From positions 1,056,501 through 1,120,500 of the forward strand of contig NZ_AP022847.1 in NCBI RefSeq assembly GCF_015100395.1: a stretch of DNA of 64,000 nt, in the 5' to 3' direction. Shown here one piece after another: positions 18,977-26,508 of the stretch (position 1 is the first letter of the stretch; each line of letters begins with the position of its first letter). The notes under the pieces were generated by a model, which was given only the letters and a program-made list of their open reading frames with translations, ran no database searches and had not been told where the DNA came from. Origin of the DNA: Nitrosophilus alvini. GTDB lineage: Bacteria; Campylobacterota; Campylobacteria; Campylobacterales; Nitratiruptoraceae. The translations under genes were made by a program, and so were the position numbers.

Positions 18977-21667
18977 GTGATTATGAAAGAGTTGAAAATC
19001 GACAGTGCAGAGATACAGAGACGACTTGAAGCATTACATATCGGAGAAAAGGAAAAAGATCTTTTAAAAGAGATTTTTTCAGTATATGACAAAATTAGAG
19101 ATAAAGTAAAATACTCATTTTTAGACACACTCAAATTGATGATATCTTCTAAAACTTACGATCGTATAAAAAAAGAGCTAAATGTTAAACAAGAAGATTA
19201 TTTTGCTCGTATGCTCAAAGGTCCATACGATATAGAATACGCCAAAAGCCGTGTGGAAATCGGATATATATTTTATCATGCAGATATAAAACCAAAATGT
19301 TATATAGCTGCATTCGCCGAATATTACAGTACGCTTGTTTCGGCAATAGAGCCATATTTTAAAGGTCGCATGGGTGCGGTAACGGCTGTTTTGAACAAAA
19401 TGCTTCTGTTAGATACAAATCTTTTTATGGAAACATATTTTCATGAAGACAAAAAAAGATTCGAAAAACTTTATCGCAAATACAGTACCGTTATTGATGC
19501 TATGCGTGACGGCGTTGTCGTTATAGACGCTGATACTTTCAAAATAGTTGAAGTTAATCACCGAATAGAAGAGTTTACCGCTAGAAAGCGTAAAAATCTG
19601 ATAGGAAAAGATATATTTACACTTCATCCGGCCGAATTTCAAAAAATTATTAAAACATCCCTTGAAAAAGCTAAAAAAGAGCGGTATGGACTGATTCCGG
19701 AACTATATATTGTCAATCAAGAAAGTGGCGAATATCAACCGGTTGAAGTAACTTACGCAAAGTTTGAACTAGATGATGAAAACTATATAGTTAAAATAGT
19801 GCGAGATATAAAAGATCGTCTATCCATACAGAAAAAGCTCTCCCGTTTAAATCGATTATATCGTGTTTTAAGCGCTGTTAACGAACAGATAATCCGTTCT
19901 ACCAAAAAAGATGAGCTCTATCAGGCAATATGTCGCATAATAGTCGAAGAGGGAGGATTTAAATTTGCCTGGCTTGCGGAGATAGAAGATGAAGAGTTTA
20001 TCAATCCTGTTGCCTACTCAAAAATGGCTTTTTTTTATGAAGAGAGCGGAACTGAGAGTGAATTGTCCGAAGAAGAAAACATTAAAGAGATTATTGAAAA
20101 GCTCAAAACTAAAGGCTATGATACAAAAACACAAACAGGAAACGGTAAATTCGTCCATGAAAAGCTGACTATACCTATATGGCATGAAAAAGAACAGGTT
20201 GGAATTCCTCTCTATAAGGGTACAGAAATTCGCGCTATCCTCAAAATCTATTCAAATGAAGTGGACTCCTTCGGTAATGAAGAGATACACCTGTTTAAAG
20301 AGATAGCCGATGATATATCTTATGCAATTACAACAATAGAAAATAGAAAACATTTAGAATTTCTTACAAATTTCGATCTTTTAACCCGCTTGCCAAACCG
20401 CCATTTTTATGAAGAGAGACTTGAAACTGCAGTCTATAGCGCAAATTTTCAAAAAGAGGTATTTGCAGTAGTATTAATTGATATCGATCAGTTTAAACTG
20501 ATAAACGACACTTACGGCTACGGTTTTGGCGACAAAGTTATTTTAAAAGTTGCGGAACATCTAAAACAGATTATCCGTCCACAAGATATTCTTTCACGTT
20601 ACGGTAGCGATGAGTTTGCACTTATCTTTTTCAATATAAAAAACAAAGAGGAGATAATCCGTTTTATCAAAAAAATCAACAAACTATCATCAACCCCTAT
20701 TGAAATAAACGGTGAAGAACTTTTTATAACTTTAAGCATCGGCGTCTCGCTTTTTCCCAAAGATGCACATAATGCCGATGATCTAAGAACAATAGCCGAA
20801 ACTGCACTCAATGCAGCCAAAAATCATGGCGGAAATACTTATATCTTCTATTCCGAAGAGATGAATACAATGGCACAATCTAAAATAAGATTTCAAAATG
20901 AGTTGAAAAAGGCTATCAAAAACCGTGAATTTGAACTATTTTATCAGCCTCAAATCGATCTGGTAAAAATGAAAATTTGCTGTGCAGAGGCATTAATAAG
21001 ATGGAGACATCCAAAAAAAGGTCTAGTGAGTCCTGCTCAGTTTATTCCGATTCTAGAAGAGTCCTATCTAATAGAAGAGATAGGTCTTTGGGTAATAGAG
21101 GAGGCGTGTAGACAAATTCTTGTTTGGCAAAAACAAAAACTTGAAATTCCTATCGCAGTTTCAATAAATATTTCTGCCAAGCAGATTTCCAGAAATAACA
21201 ATTTCTTTTCAGACTTGATAGAAATAGTTGCAAAAAACAGAATCAATCCAAAACTTTTACACGTTGAAATAACAGAGTCACTAATTATGGAGAATATAGA
21301 TAAGGTTGAAAAAGGTCTTCAACTTTTAAAAGAATACGGAATAAAATCCGCCATTGACGATTTCGGTACAGGTTATTCGTCACTCTATTATCTCAAAAAA
21401 CTGCCCGTACATGCACTTAAGATTGATCAAACTTTTATCAAACATCTCCCTACAGATGAAGATGATACAAGCATAACTAAAGCGATAATATCGCTCTCCA
21501 AAAGTCTGGGAAAGAAAACCATAGCAGAAGGAGTGGAAACAAAAGAACAGTTTGATTTTTTAAAAGAGATAAACTGCGATATAGCGCAAGGATATTTTTT
21601 TTCCAGACCTCTGCCTGCAAAACAGTTCGAGGAGTTTTATAAAGAGTACAACAACTCAATAAAATAG
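18977..21667 (+). CDS. sensor protein with globin-like, PAS, GAF-like, GGDEF and EAL domains
   Basis: This 896-residue cyclic-di-GMP protein has an N-terminal region (about 15-155) resembling protoglobin sensors, with GYIFYHADIKPKCYIAAFAEYY containing a possible haem histidine. It continues with a PAS domain (about 165-285, DAMRDGVVVIDADTFKIVEVN), a GAF-like part (300-455), GGDEF (460-620) and EAL (640-885). The cyclase signature reads RYGSDEF, i.e. GSDEF instead of GGDEF, with an I-site RPQD five residues upstream. The EAL part looks intact (AEALIRWRHP, ITESLIMEN, DDFGTGYSSLYYL, IAEGVET). Net phosphodiesterase or dual activity is likely. GTG at 18977 and ATG at 18983 are both possible starts after AGGGAG. 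Confidence 0.85.
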   Translation: MIMKELKIDSAEIQRRLEALHIGEKEKDLLKEIFSVYDKIRDKVKYSFLDTLKLMISSKTYDRIKKELNVKQEDYFARMLKGPYDIEYAKSRVEIGYIFYHADIKPKCYIAAFAEYYSTLVSAIEPYFKGRMGAVTAVLNKMLLLDTNLFMETYFHEDKKRFEKLYRKYSTVIDAMRDGVVVIDADTFKIVEVNHRIEEFTARKRKNLIGKDIFTLHPAEFQKIIKTSLEKAKKERYGLIPELYIVNQESGEYQPVEVTYAKFELDDENYIVKIVRDIKDRLSIQKKLSRLNRLYRVLSAVNEQIIRSTKKDELYQAICRIIVEEGGFKFAWLAEIEDEEFINPVAYSKMAFFYEESGTESELSEEENIKEIIEKLKTKGYDTKTQTGNGKFVHEKLTIPIWHEKEQVGIPLYKGTEIRAILKIYSNEVDSFGNEEIHLFKEIADDISYAITTIENRKHLEFLTNFDLLTRLPNRHFYEERLETAVYSANFQKEVFAVVLIDIDQFKLINDTYGYGFGDKVILKVAEHLKQIIRPQDILSRYGSDEFALIFFNIKNKEEIIRFIKKINKLSSTPIEINGEELFITLSIGVSLFPKDAHNADDLRTIAETALNAAKNHGGNTYIFYSEEMNTMAQSKIRFQNELKKAIKNREFELFYQPQIDLVKMKICCAEALIRWRHPKKGLVSPAQFIPILEESYLIEEIGLWVIEEACRQILVWQKQKLEIPIAVSINISAKQISRNNNFFSDLIEIVAKNRINPKLLHVEITESLIMENIDKVEKGLQLLKEYGIKSAIDDFGTGYSSLYYLKKLPVHALKIDQTFIKHLPTDEDDTSITKAIISLSKSLGKKTIAEGVETKEQFDFLKEINCDIAQGYFFSRPLPAKQFEEFYKEYNNSIK

Positions 21668-21672
21668 ACCGG

Positions 21673-22533
21673 TTATGAAACATATACCAAAACATCTGTA
21701 GGTGATTCTCGCATTATATAAAGCGCCATACTGCCTAAAAGTTTATTTATACCCGCCGTCCCTTTTGAACCTATTACCGTAAGATCATTACCGCATTTGG
21801 TTATATAATCTATAAGCACCTTCTTTGGGGTATTGTTTCCGTCAATCACTTCTCCTTGTTCCAAGCCAACCTCTTTTAAAAACTTTTCCATCTCATTTTT
21901 TGCATAATGTGCCACCAGTTTGTTGTACTCTTCAATCTCTTTGTCTTTTAGAGAGTAAAAGTGCAAAGCTATCTCACTTAATGTCTCATAAACATGAAGG
22001 AGTTTTATATCGGCATCAGGAAAAATCTCTTTGGCAAACAGTATACTTTTTTTTGATTCCTCTTCAAAATCAGTCGGTGCAAGAATATTTTTATATTTTT
22101 TATCAGCGTTATTTTTCACAATTAAAACAGGAAGCCTGCTTTTGTGAACAACCTTTTGCACAGTGCTTCCTATTATATTTTTTGAAACTTTATACTCCCT
22201 GTTAGTTCCCATAATAATCATATCTGCACTCTCCTGCACTGCTGCATGCAGTATCACCTCATCCGGATTGCCCTCTTCTACTACAATGGCAGATGTGATT
22301 TCGGCACTATTTTCAAGTTTTTCCAGTCTCTCTTCAACTTCTTGTTTCAGAATCTCTTTGTTGAGTATCTCTTTATTCTCAAATATCGGCAATTCCAACC
22401 AGGGAACTTTAACTGCACATACAATATACAGAACAGCTCCATTACTTTTTGCGATCATGAGAGCCCTTTTTAATATATCTTCATAATCCGAAAAGGGATC
22501 TATTCCTACAAGCACTCTTTTTAAAGCTCTCAT
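21673..22533 (-). CDS. universal stress protein, tandem UspA domains
   Basis: This 286-residue cytoplasmic protein is made of two Usp folds (about 1-140 and 147-286). The first ends in GTNREYKVSKNIIGSTVQKVV and the second in GSKGTAGINKLLGSMALYI; the second matches the ATP-binding G-x2-G-x9-G-S/T pattern, while in the first the second glycine is replaced. Such proteins bind ATP and are induced by stress. It is convergent with the GGDEF/EAL gene (5-base gap) and divergent from the barrel gene at 22723. The substrate and trigger cannot be read from sequence. Confidence 0.87.
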   Translation of the reverse strand: MRALKRVLVGIDPFSDYEDILKRALMIAKSNGAVLYIVCAVKVPWLELPIFENKEILNKEILKQEVEERLEKLENSAEITSAIVVEEGNPDEVILHAAVQESADMIIMGTNREYKVSKNIIGSTVQKVVHKSRLPVLIVKNNADKKYKNILAPTDFEEESKKSILFAKEIFPDADIKLLHVYETLSEIALHFYSLKDKEIEEYNKLVAHYAKNEMEKFLKEVGLEQGEVIDGNNTPKKVLIDYITKCGNDLTVIGSKGTAGINKLLGSMALYIMRESPTDVLVYVS

Positions 22534-22722
22534 CTCTTCTCCTTTAATTTATATAACACAATAATAAAATATTTTAGCATATAAATAGCAACTACTAAAC
22601 AATAATAATTGATCTTAAACAAATTTTTTTGTTTTCTTTACATTATAATTTTTTCTTAAGTAAACTGCTCCTATAATCTTGTAATAAAAGTGTGACAAAC
22701 CAAATATTTTTAAAGGATTACC

Positions 22723-23406
22723 ATGAGAAAAAAACTAATATCTATAGCATTAATTGCCGCTACAGCCAATCTTGCTGTAGCCGAAGAGTGGTTGACAAAA
22801 GATACTTCTGTCGGTATACAGGCCGGCACTATGGGAGTGGTACTCGACTATCAAAAGAAAGTGGGCGAAAAGATTTCAGTTAAATTGAGTGCAGGCGGAT
22901 TTAAATACGACTACTCCACAACCGTTGACAATGTAGATTATGATGTCGATTTAAGACTTCTGGGAGTCGGATTAACACTCGATTATCATCCCTTTTCAGG
23001 AGGTTTTTACTTAAGTGGGGGCGGATATTATAATGGTAACAAATTCAAATTTGACGCTACGCCAAGTGCAGGAACATACACCTTTAACGGAAATACATAC
23101 AACGCTTCAGATATTGGTTACGTAAACGGAGAAAGCGACCTAAACAAATTCGCTCCTTATATAGGGATAGGGTATGATAGCTCTTTATTTAAAGAGGGAA
23201 ATATATTTTTTACGGCAAAAGCAGGCGCTATGTATCAGGGCAAACCAAAAGTCAATCTAACCGCAGTCTGCGGACCGGGACTCACCTCGGCAGAGTGTGC
23301 ACAGCTTCAATATGACGTGAGTGTTGAAGAATCCAGGCTTAACGACGATATAGAAGATTACAGATGGTGGCCTGTTCTCTCTGTGGGACTTGCATATAGA
23401 TTTTAA
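22723..23406 (+). CDS. outer-membrane beta-barrel protein
   Basis: This is a 227-residue protein with a clear signal peptide (MRKKLISIALIAATANLAVA, then EEWLTKD), alternating-strand composition and the C-terminal aromatic signature YRF used for BAM recognition, so it is an outer-membrane barrel. Strands such as KISVKLSAGGFKYDYSTTV and VGLTLDYHPFSGGFYLSGGGYY recall small OmpW/OmpA-like barrels, perhaps of 8-10 strands. Two cysteines in a loop (VCGPGLTSAEC) could form a disulfide. Function unknown. It ends at a strong bidirectional terminator shared with the operon on the other strand. Confidence 0.78.
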   Translation: MRKKLISIALIAATANLAVAEEWLTKDTSVGIQAGTMGVVLDYQKKVGEKISVKLSAGGFKYDYSTTVDNVDYDVDLRLLGVGLTLDYHPFSGGFYLSGGGYYNGNKFKFDATPSAGTYTFNGNTYNASDIGYVNGESDLNKFAPYIGIGYDSSLFKEGNIFFTAKAGAMYQGKPKVNLTAVCGPGLTSAECAQLQYDVSVEESRLNDDIEDYRWWPVLSVGLAYRF

Positions 23407-23431
23407 AAACAGCACCTGTTCGGTGCTGTTT
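23407..23431. terminator. bidirectional terminator
   Basis: AAACAGCACC (23407-23416) and GGTGCTGTTT (23422-23431) form a perfect 10-bp stem with loop TGTTC, directly after the barrel-gene stop and touching the stop codon of the convergent activator gene. The A/T ends give a short U-tract in both directions. It marks the downstream boundary of the 23-kb minus-strand island. Confidence 0.85.
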
Positions 23432-24249
23432 CAAACTGCATCTGCATTTTTCAACTCATATTCCCAAGCCTCTTTCGCAAGCAGTGCGGCACCTAAAGCA
23501 GTGGTTATCTGAGGATAACGTGGAATAGCAAGCTCACGCCCAAGCTCATCTTCTATGGCAGAAACCAGCCCTTTGTTTAAAGCGGGACCTCCGTCAAAAT
23601 AGATAACTTCATTCAGCCCCACCCGTTTTGCCAGACGTATGATTCTTTTCGCAATAGAGAAATGGATACCGGCAACAATATCTTCTTTTGTATGTTCATT
23701 TCCCAAAAGTCCTATTATTTCCGACTCTGCAAATACAGCACATGTACTGTTTATGGAGAGTGGTGTCCCGATGGATCTGAAATGATAATCGCCCAACTCT
23801 TCTACATCAATTTCAAGTTTTGCAGCGGCAACATCCAAAAACTTGCCCGTTCCGGCAGCACATCTGTCGTTCATTGCAAAATTGACAACGTTTCCGTGTT
23901 CATCAAGAGCAATGGCTTTTGAGTCCTGACCGCCGATATTGATTATTGTTCTGATAGTTCCGAACTCTTCCCCGGCTTTTCTGGCACCGACTGCATTTGC
24001 GGTAATCTCGCTTATTGTCTCATCAGCTTCCTTAAAAAGTTTTCTTCCGTATCCCGTCGAAGTTATATATGCCACATCCTGGGAAGAGATTCCTATATCT
24101 TTGAGAAGCAGTTCAAAACTCTCTTTTGCATATTTGTAAAACATACTTCCGCTGCCTGATACTTTATACCCTTTTATGATCTCATTTTCATCTATTACAA
24201 CTATCTTTATGGCAGTCGATCCTATATCAATTCCTGCAAAATAGACCAT
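23431..24249 (-). CDS. ATP-dependent activator of 2-hydroxyacyl-CoA-dehydratase-family protein (BadF/HgdC type)
   Basis: This 272-residue ASKHA-fold ATPase would transfer electrons from a subunit-bridging [4Fe-4S] cluster to its partner on ATP hydrolysis. The phosphate loop GIDIGSTAIKIVVID is at the N-terminus, IGGQDSKAI lies near 107, and the cluster cysteines sit in NDRCAAGTGKFLD near 129 and NSTCAVFAESEIIGLLG near 167; the nucleotide motif FDGGPALNKGL follows near 219. It overlaps the upstream partner gene by one base (TAATG), showing a dedicated pair. It is the last gene of the TonB-receptor operon. Acyl-CoA chemistry is not implied by the context. Confidence 0.9.
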   Translation of the reverse strand: MVYFAGIDIGSTAIKIVVIDENEIIKGYKVSGSGSMFYKYAKESFELLLKDIGISSQDVAYITSTGYGRKLFKEADETISEITANAVGARKAGEEFGTIRTIINIGGQDSKAIALDEHGNVVNFAMNDRCAAGTGKFLDVAAAKLEIDVEELGDYHFRSIGTPLSINSTCAVFAESEIIGLLGNEHTKEDIVAGIHFSIAKRIIRLAKRVGLNEVIYFDGGPALNKGLVSAIEDELGRELAIPRYPQITTALGAALLAKEAWEYELKNADAV

Positions 24250-25553
24250 TATCTTTTTCTCCTTCTGACTTTCAAAGATTCTATGAATGCTTCTACTCTC
24301 GTTGAAAGTTGCCCGCCCTGCCCGGGGCTGTAGTCGGTTTCCACATAAAGCATCGGTATGTTGATTTTTTCCATCTCCTGCATAATGCTTCTTTGTTCCA
24401 TCTCATATACCTGACATCCGGCAAAAGACTGATATACCACCCCGTCAACGCAATACTCTTCAATAAGCTCTCTGAGTCTTCTTTTTCTATCTTCATTTTT
24501 TGTAAATATGGGGCATGTACAACCCTTGAGATACCTATCTGCAATGGCATCAACCATATCATACATAAACCACTCGTCAACCGAAACCATATCATTTAAA
24601 AGCCTGTTTGCTGAGCAGCTCTCATCAGCCACTATTATGCCGTCAGCCTCCTCTATCATTACCGGAAGTTTGAGATTTGGGAAAATGGGAGGAGAACCGG
24701 TATACAAAATCCTGGGCGACCTTTTTCCGGCTGCATTAAAACCGCTTTGAACTCTCTTTTTGACCTCCTCGTAGACATTTTCCACCGCCTCTGTCCAGCG
24801 CTCTATCTCATCGAAGAAAAATGCATTGGTTATAAGAAACATATCTTTTCCGAGTATCGGAGATGGAGTGACTCTTCTTAGCTCATTCAGCTTATGATAA
24901 GCCATCTGGGCTCTTCCAACTTTTCTGATAGCCTCTTTCAAAGATCTCCTGCTCACTTTTCTGCCAAGCTCTTTTGAGATATCTTTTGTAAACTTTCTGA
25001 CTGTCCTCCTCCAATACTCTCTGCTCTCTTCGCTCTCTTTTACTCTTGGAAACTCCATATGATACATATCGTAACTCATATCCTCTATAATGGATATAGC
25101 CTTTGTTTTCTGATCGCAAGTGGTAGGATGAACAATGATATCGAGTTTGTCAGCAGCAGGAATATCTCTGCTCTGAAGCATTCCAAGCGTAGCTTTGACC
25201 AGTGAACAGGACTTGGTGGGCATAAATTCTCCACCAAGCTGCTCGTCGGTATGAAACCCGTTACAAAGTCTCACCGGCACAGCATCCATTGCATAGATAA
25301 TCTCATAGGGAACCTGTATACATAAAGTACCTACAAGCGGCTTATCGCTGTGAATCTTTTCACCTTTGCAGTAGACCCTCTCGTAAAGATCGTAAAAATA
25401 TTTCATAGATTCCAAAGAGTGTGGAAAATCGTATTTCAGCTTATCCAGCATCTGGACGGCTTCCATAGCCTCATGCCTACTATGCCTTTTTTGCGGATCT
25501 TCGATCTCTCTTTTTCTTTGAACAGCAGTATTTGTTTCAATTTTTCTCATCAT
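24249..25553 (-). CDS. 2-hydroxyacyl-CoA dehydratase family, single-subunit double-cubane (DCCP/YjiM)-like protein
   Basis: This 434-residue iron-sulfur protein carries the family cysteines in VGTLCIQVPYEI near 78, VRLCNGFHTDE near 97, MPTKSCSLVKATLG near 115, HPTTCDQKTKA near 146, ADESCSANRL near 314, LKGCTCPIF near 345, EYCVDGVV and SFAGCQVYEME near 375. It has no separate alpha/beta partner, and its C-terminus has ETDYSPGQGGQLSTRVEAFIESL. This pattern resembles single-subunit proteins such as E. coli YjiM and the double-cubane cluster protein of Carboxydothermus, which reduce small molecules with their ATP-driven activator. No CoA-pathway gene is nearby. The gene overlaps the polyferredoxin gene upstream by 17 bases. 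Confidence 0.82.
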   Translation of the reverse strand: MMRKIETNTAVQRKREIEDPQKRHSRHEAMEAVQMLDKLKYDFPHSLESMKYFYDLYERVYCKGEKIHSDKPLVGTLCIQVPYEIIYAMDAVPVRLCNGFHTDEQLGGEFMPTKSCSLVKATLGMLQSRDIPAADKLDIIVHPTTCDQKTKAISIIEDMSYDMYHMEFPRVKESEESREYWRRTVRKFTKDISKELGRKVSRRSLKEAIRKVGRAQMAYHKLNELRRVTPSPILGKDMFLITNAFFFDEIERWTEAVENVYEEVKKRVQSGFNAAGKRSPRILYTGSPPIFPNLKLPVMIEEADGIIVADESCSANRLLNDMVSVDEWFMYDMVDAIADRYLKGCTCPIFTKNEDRKRRLRELIEEYCVDGVVYQSFAGCQVYEMEQRSIMQEMEKINIPMLYVETDYSPGQGGQLSTRVEAFIESLKVRRRKR

Positions 25554-26508
25554 CTATCCCCATTCTTTTGGCAAAGCCCCCTTTTGTAGATTTGAAAATC
25601 GTCCATTTTACAATATCCACCTTCAAAGCATCCTCCTCGGGACATGCCGCAACGCATTTCATACAGAATATGCAGTCATCTCTCAAAATATTTCTGCTAT
25701 CCACATCATCGGCTATATCTTTTATCTGCATATCGCAGACCCTGTAACAGTCCCCGCACCTGGTACACTTTTCACCATCTTTTTTCAGTTTCAGAAACGC
25801 AAACGGACTGAAAATATAGTGCATCGCACTCATCGGACAAAAAAAGCAGAAAAATCTCTTTTTTATAAATGAGCCCACAAAAAACAGTGCAGTAAAAACG
25901 ATACCGAAAGCGGTGAGGAAAACAGCCGTTTTGGATGAAAAATCGATAGCCCACTGGCTAAAATCACCAACAAACATCGGCGTTATGATCCTTCCGGGAC
26001 ACATCTTGCAAAAAGCGGCTCTCCATTCCGTATCAAGAAGACCCGCACCTATCAGTAACGGAAAAATTATCACAATAACAAGAAATATATATTTTATTTT
26101 CTTCAGAGATTCAAACTGCGTTTGGCTGTATCTTCCATAAGGTATAGCCAACTTTTTTCTTATAGCGGTTATCCAGTCCTGCATAGTACCAAGGGGACAT
26201 ACATATCCGCACCAGGCCTTGTTGAATATGATAAACCAGAGCAAAAAGACTAGAAAACTTGTCAAAACACCTATACTTGCAGCACTGAAAAGCCTCTCCC
26301 AAGGTCTTGCCAACTGATGCTGAAGAGGCATAAAATAGCACATTCCACCTGTTTTATCATTGTAGCCGCAAGAAAAGACCGGTATCTCTCTGCCAAGGTC
26401 TATAGCCAGATATCCGCCGTAAATAAAGAGTACAAACGTAAGCAGTTGTATCCAGAACCTGAATTTGCGGATATCCGACCGATTTATGAAATATTTAATC
26501 CTGCTCAT
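25537..26508 (-). CDS. NapH/CcoG-like membrane polyferredoxin
   Basis: This 323-residue inner-membrane electron-transfer protein has about five helices. It carries two membrane-linked cysteine motifs of the NapH/NosR/FixG family (CGYVCPLGTMQDW near 117 and FFCFFCPMSAMHYIF near 226) and two classical 4Fe-4S ferredoxin motifs at the C-terminus (CTRCGDCYRVCDMQ near 250 and CIFCMKCVAACPEEDA near 280). A periplasmic loop contains FSCGYNDKTGGMCYF. It overlaps both neighbours (the large polyferredoxin by 14 bases, the double-cubane-like gene by 17), so the four proteins are probably made together. Likely role: passing electrons from the quinone pool or the larger polyferredoxin toward the cytoplasmic activator; this is inference. 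Confidence 0.85.
   Translation of the reverse strand: MSRIKYFINRSDIRKFRFWIQLLTFVLFIYGGYLAIDLGREIPVFSCGYNDKTGGMCYFMPLQHQLARPWERLFSAASIGVLTSFLVFLLWFIIFNKAWCGYVCPLGTMQDWITAIRKKLAIPYGRYSQTQFESLKKIKYIFLVIVIIFPLLIGAGLLDTEWRAAFCKMCPGRIITPMFVGDFSQWAIDFSSKTAVFLTAFGIVFTALFFVGSFIKKRFFCFFCPMSAMHYIFSPFAFLKLKKDGEKCTRCGDCYRVCDMQIKDIADDVDSRNILRDDCIFCMKCVAACPEEDALKVDIVKWTIFKSTKGGFAKRMGIDDEKN

Noticed and set aside
23431-25553. A CoA-dependent glutaconate or benzoyl-CoA degradation pathway
   Set aside because: No CoA transferase, second dehydratase subunit or aromatic pathway gene is nearby, and the cysteine pattern suits single-subunit YjiM/DCCP-like proteins better.
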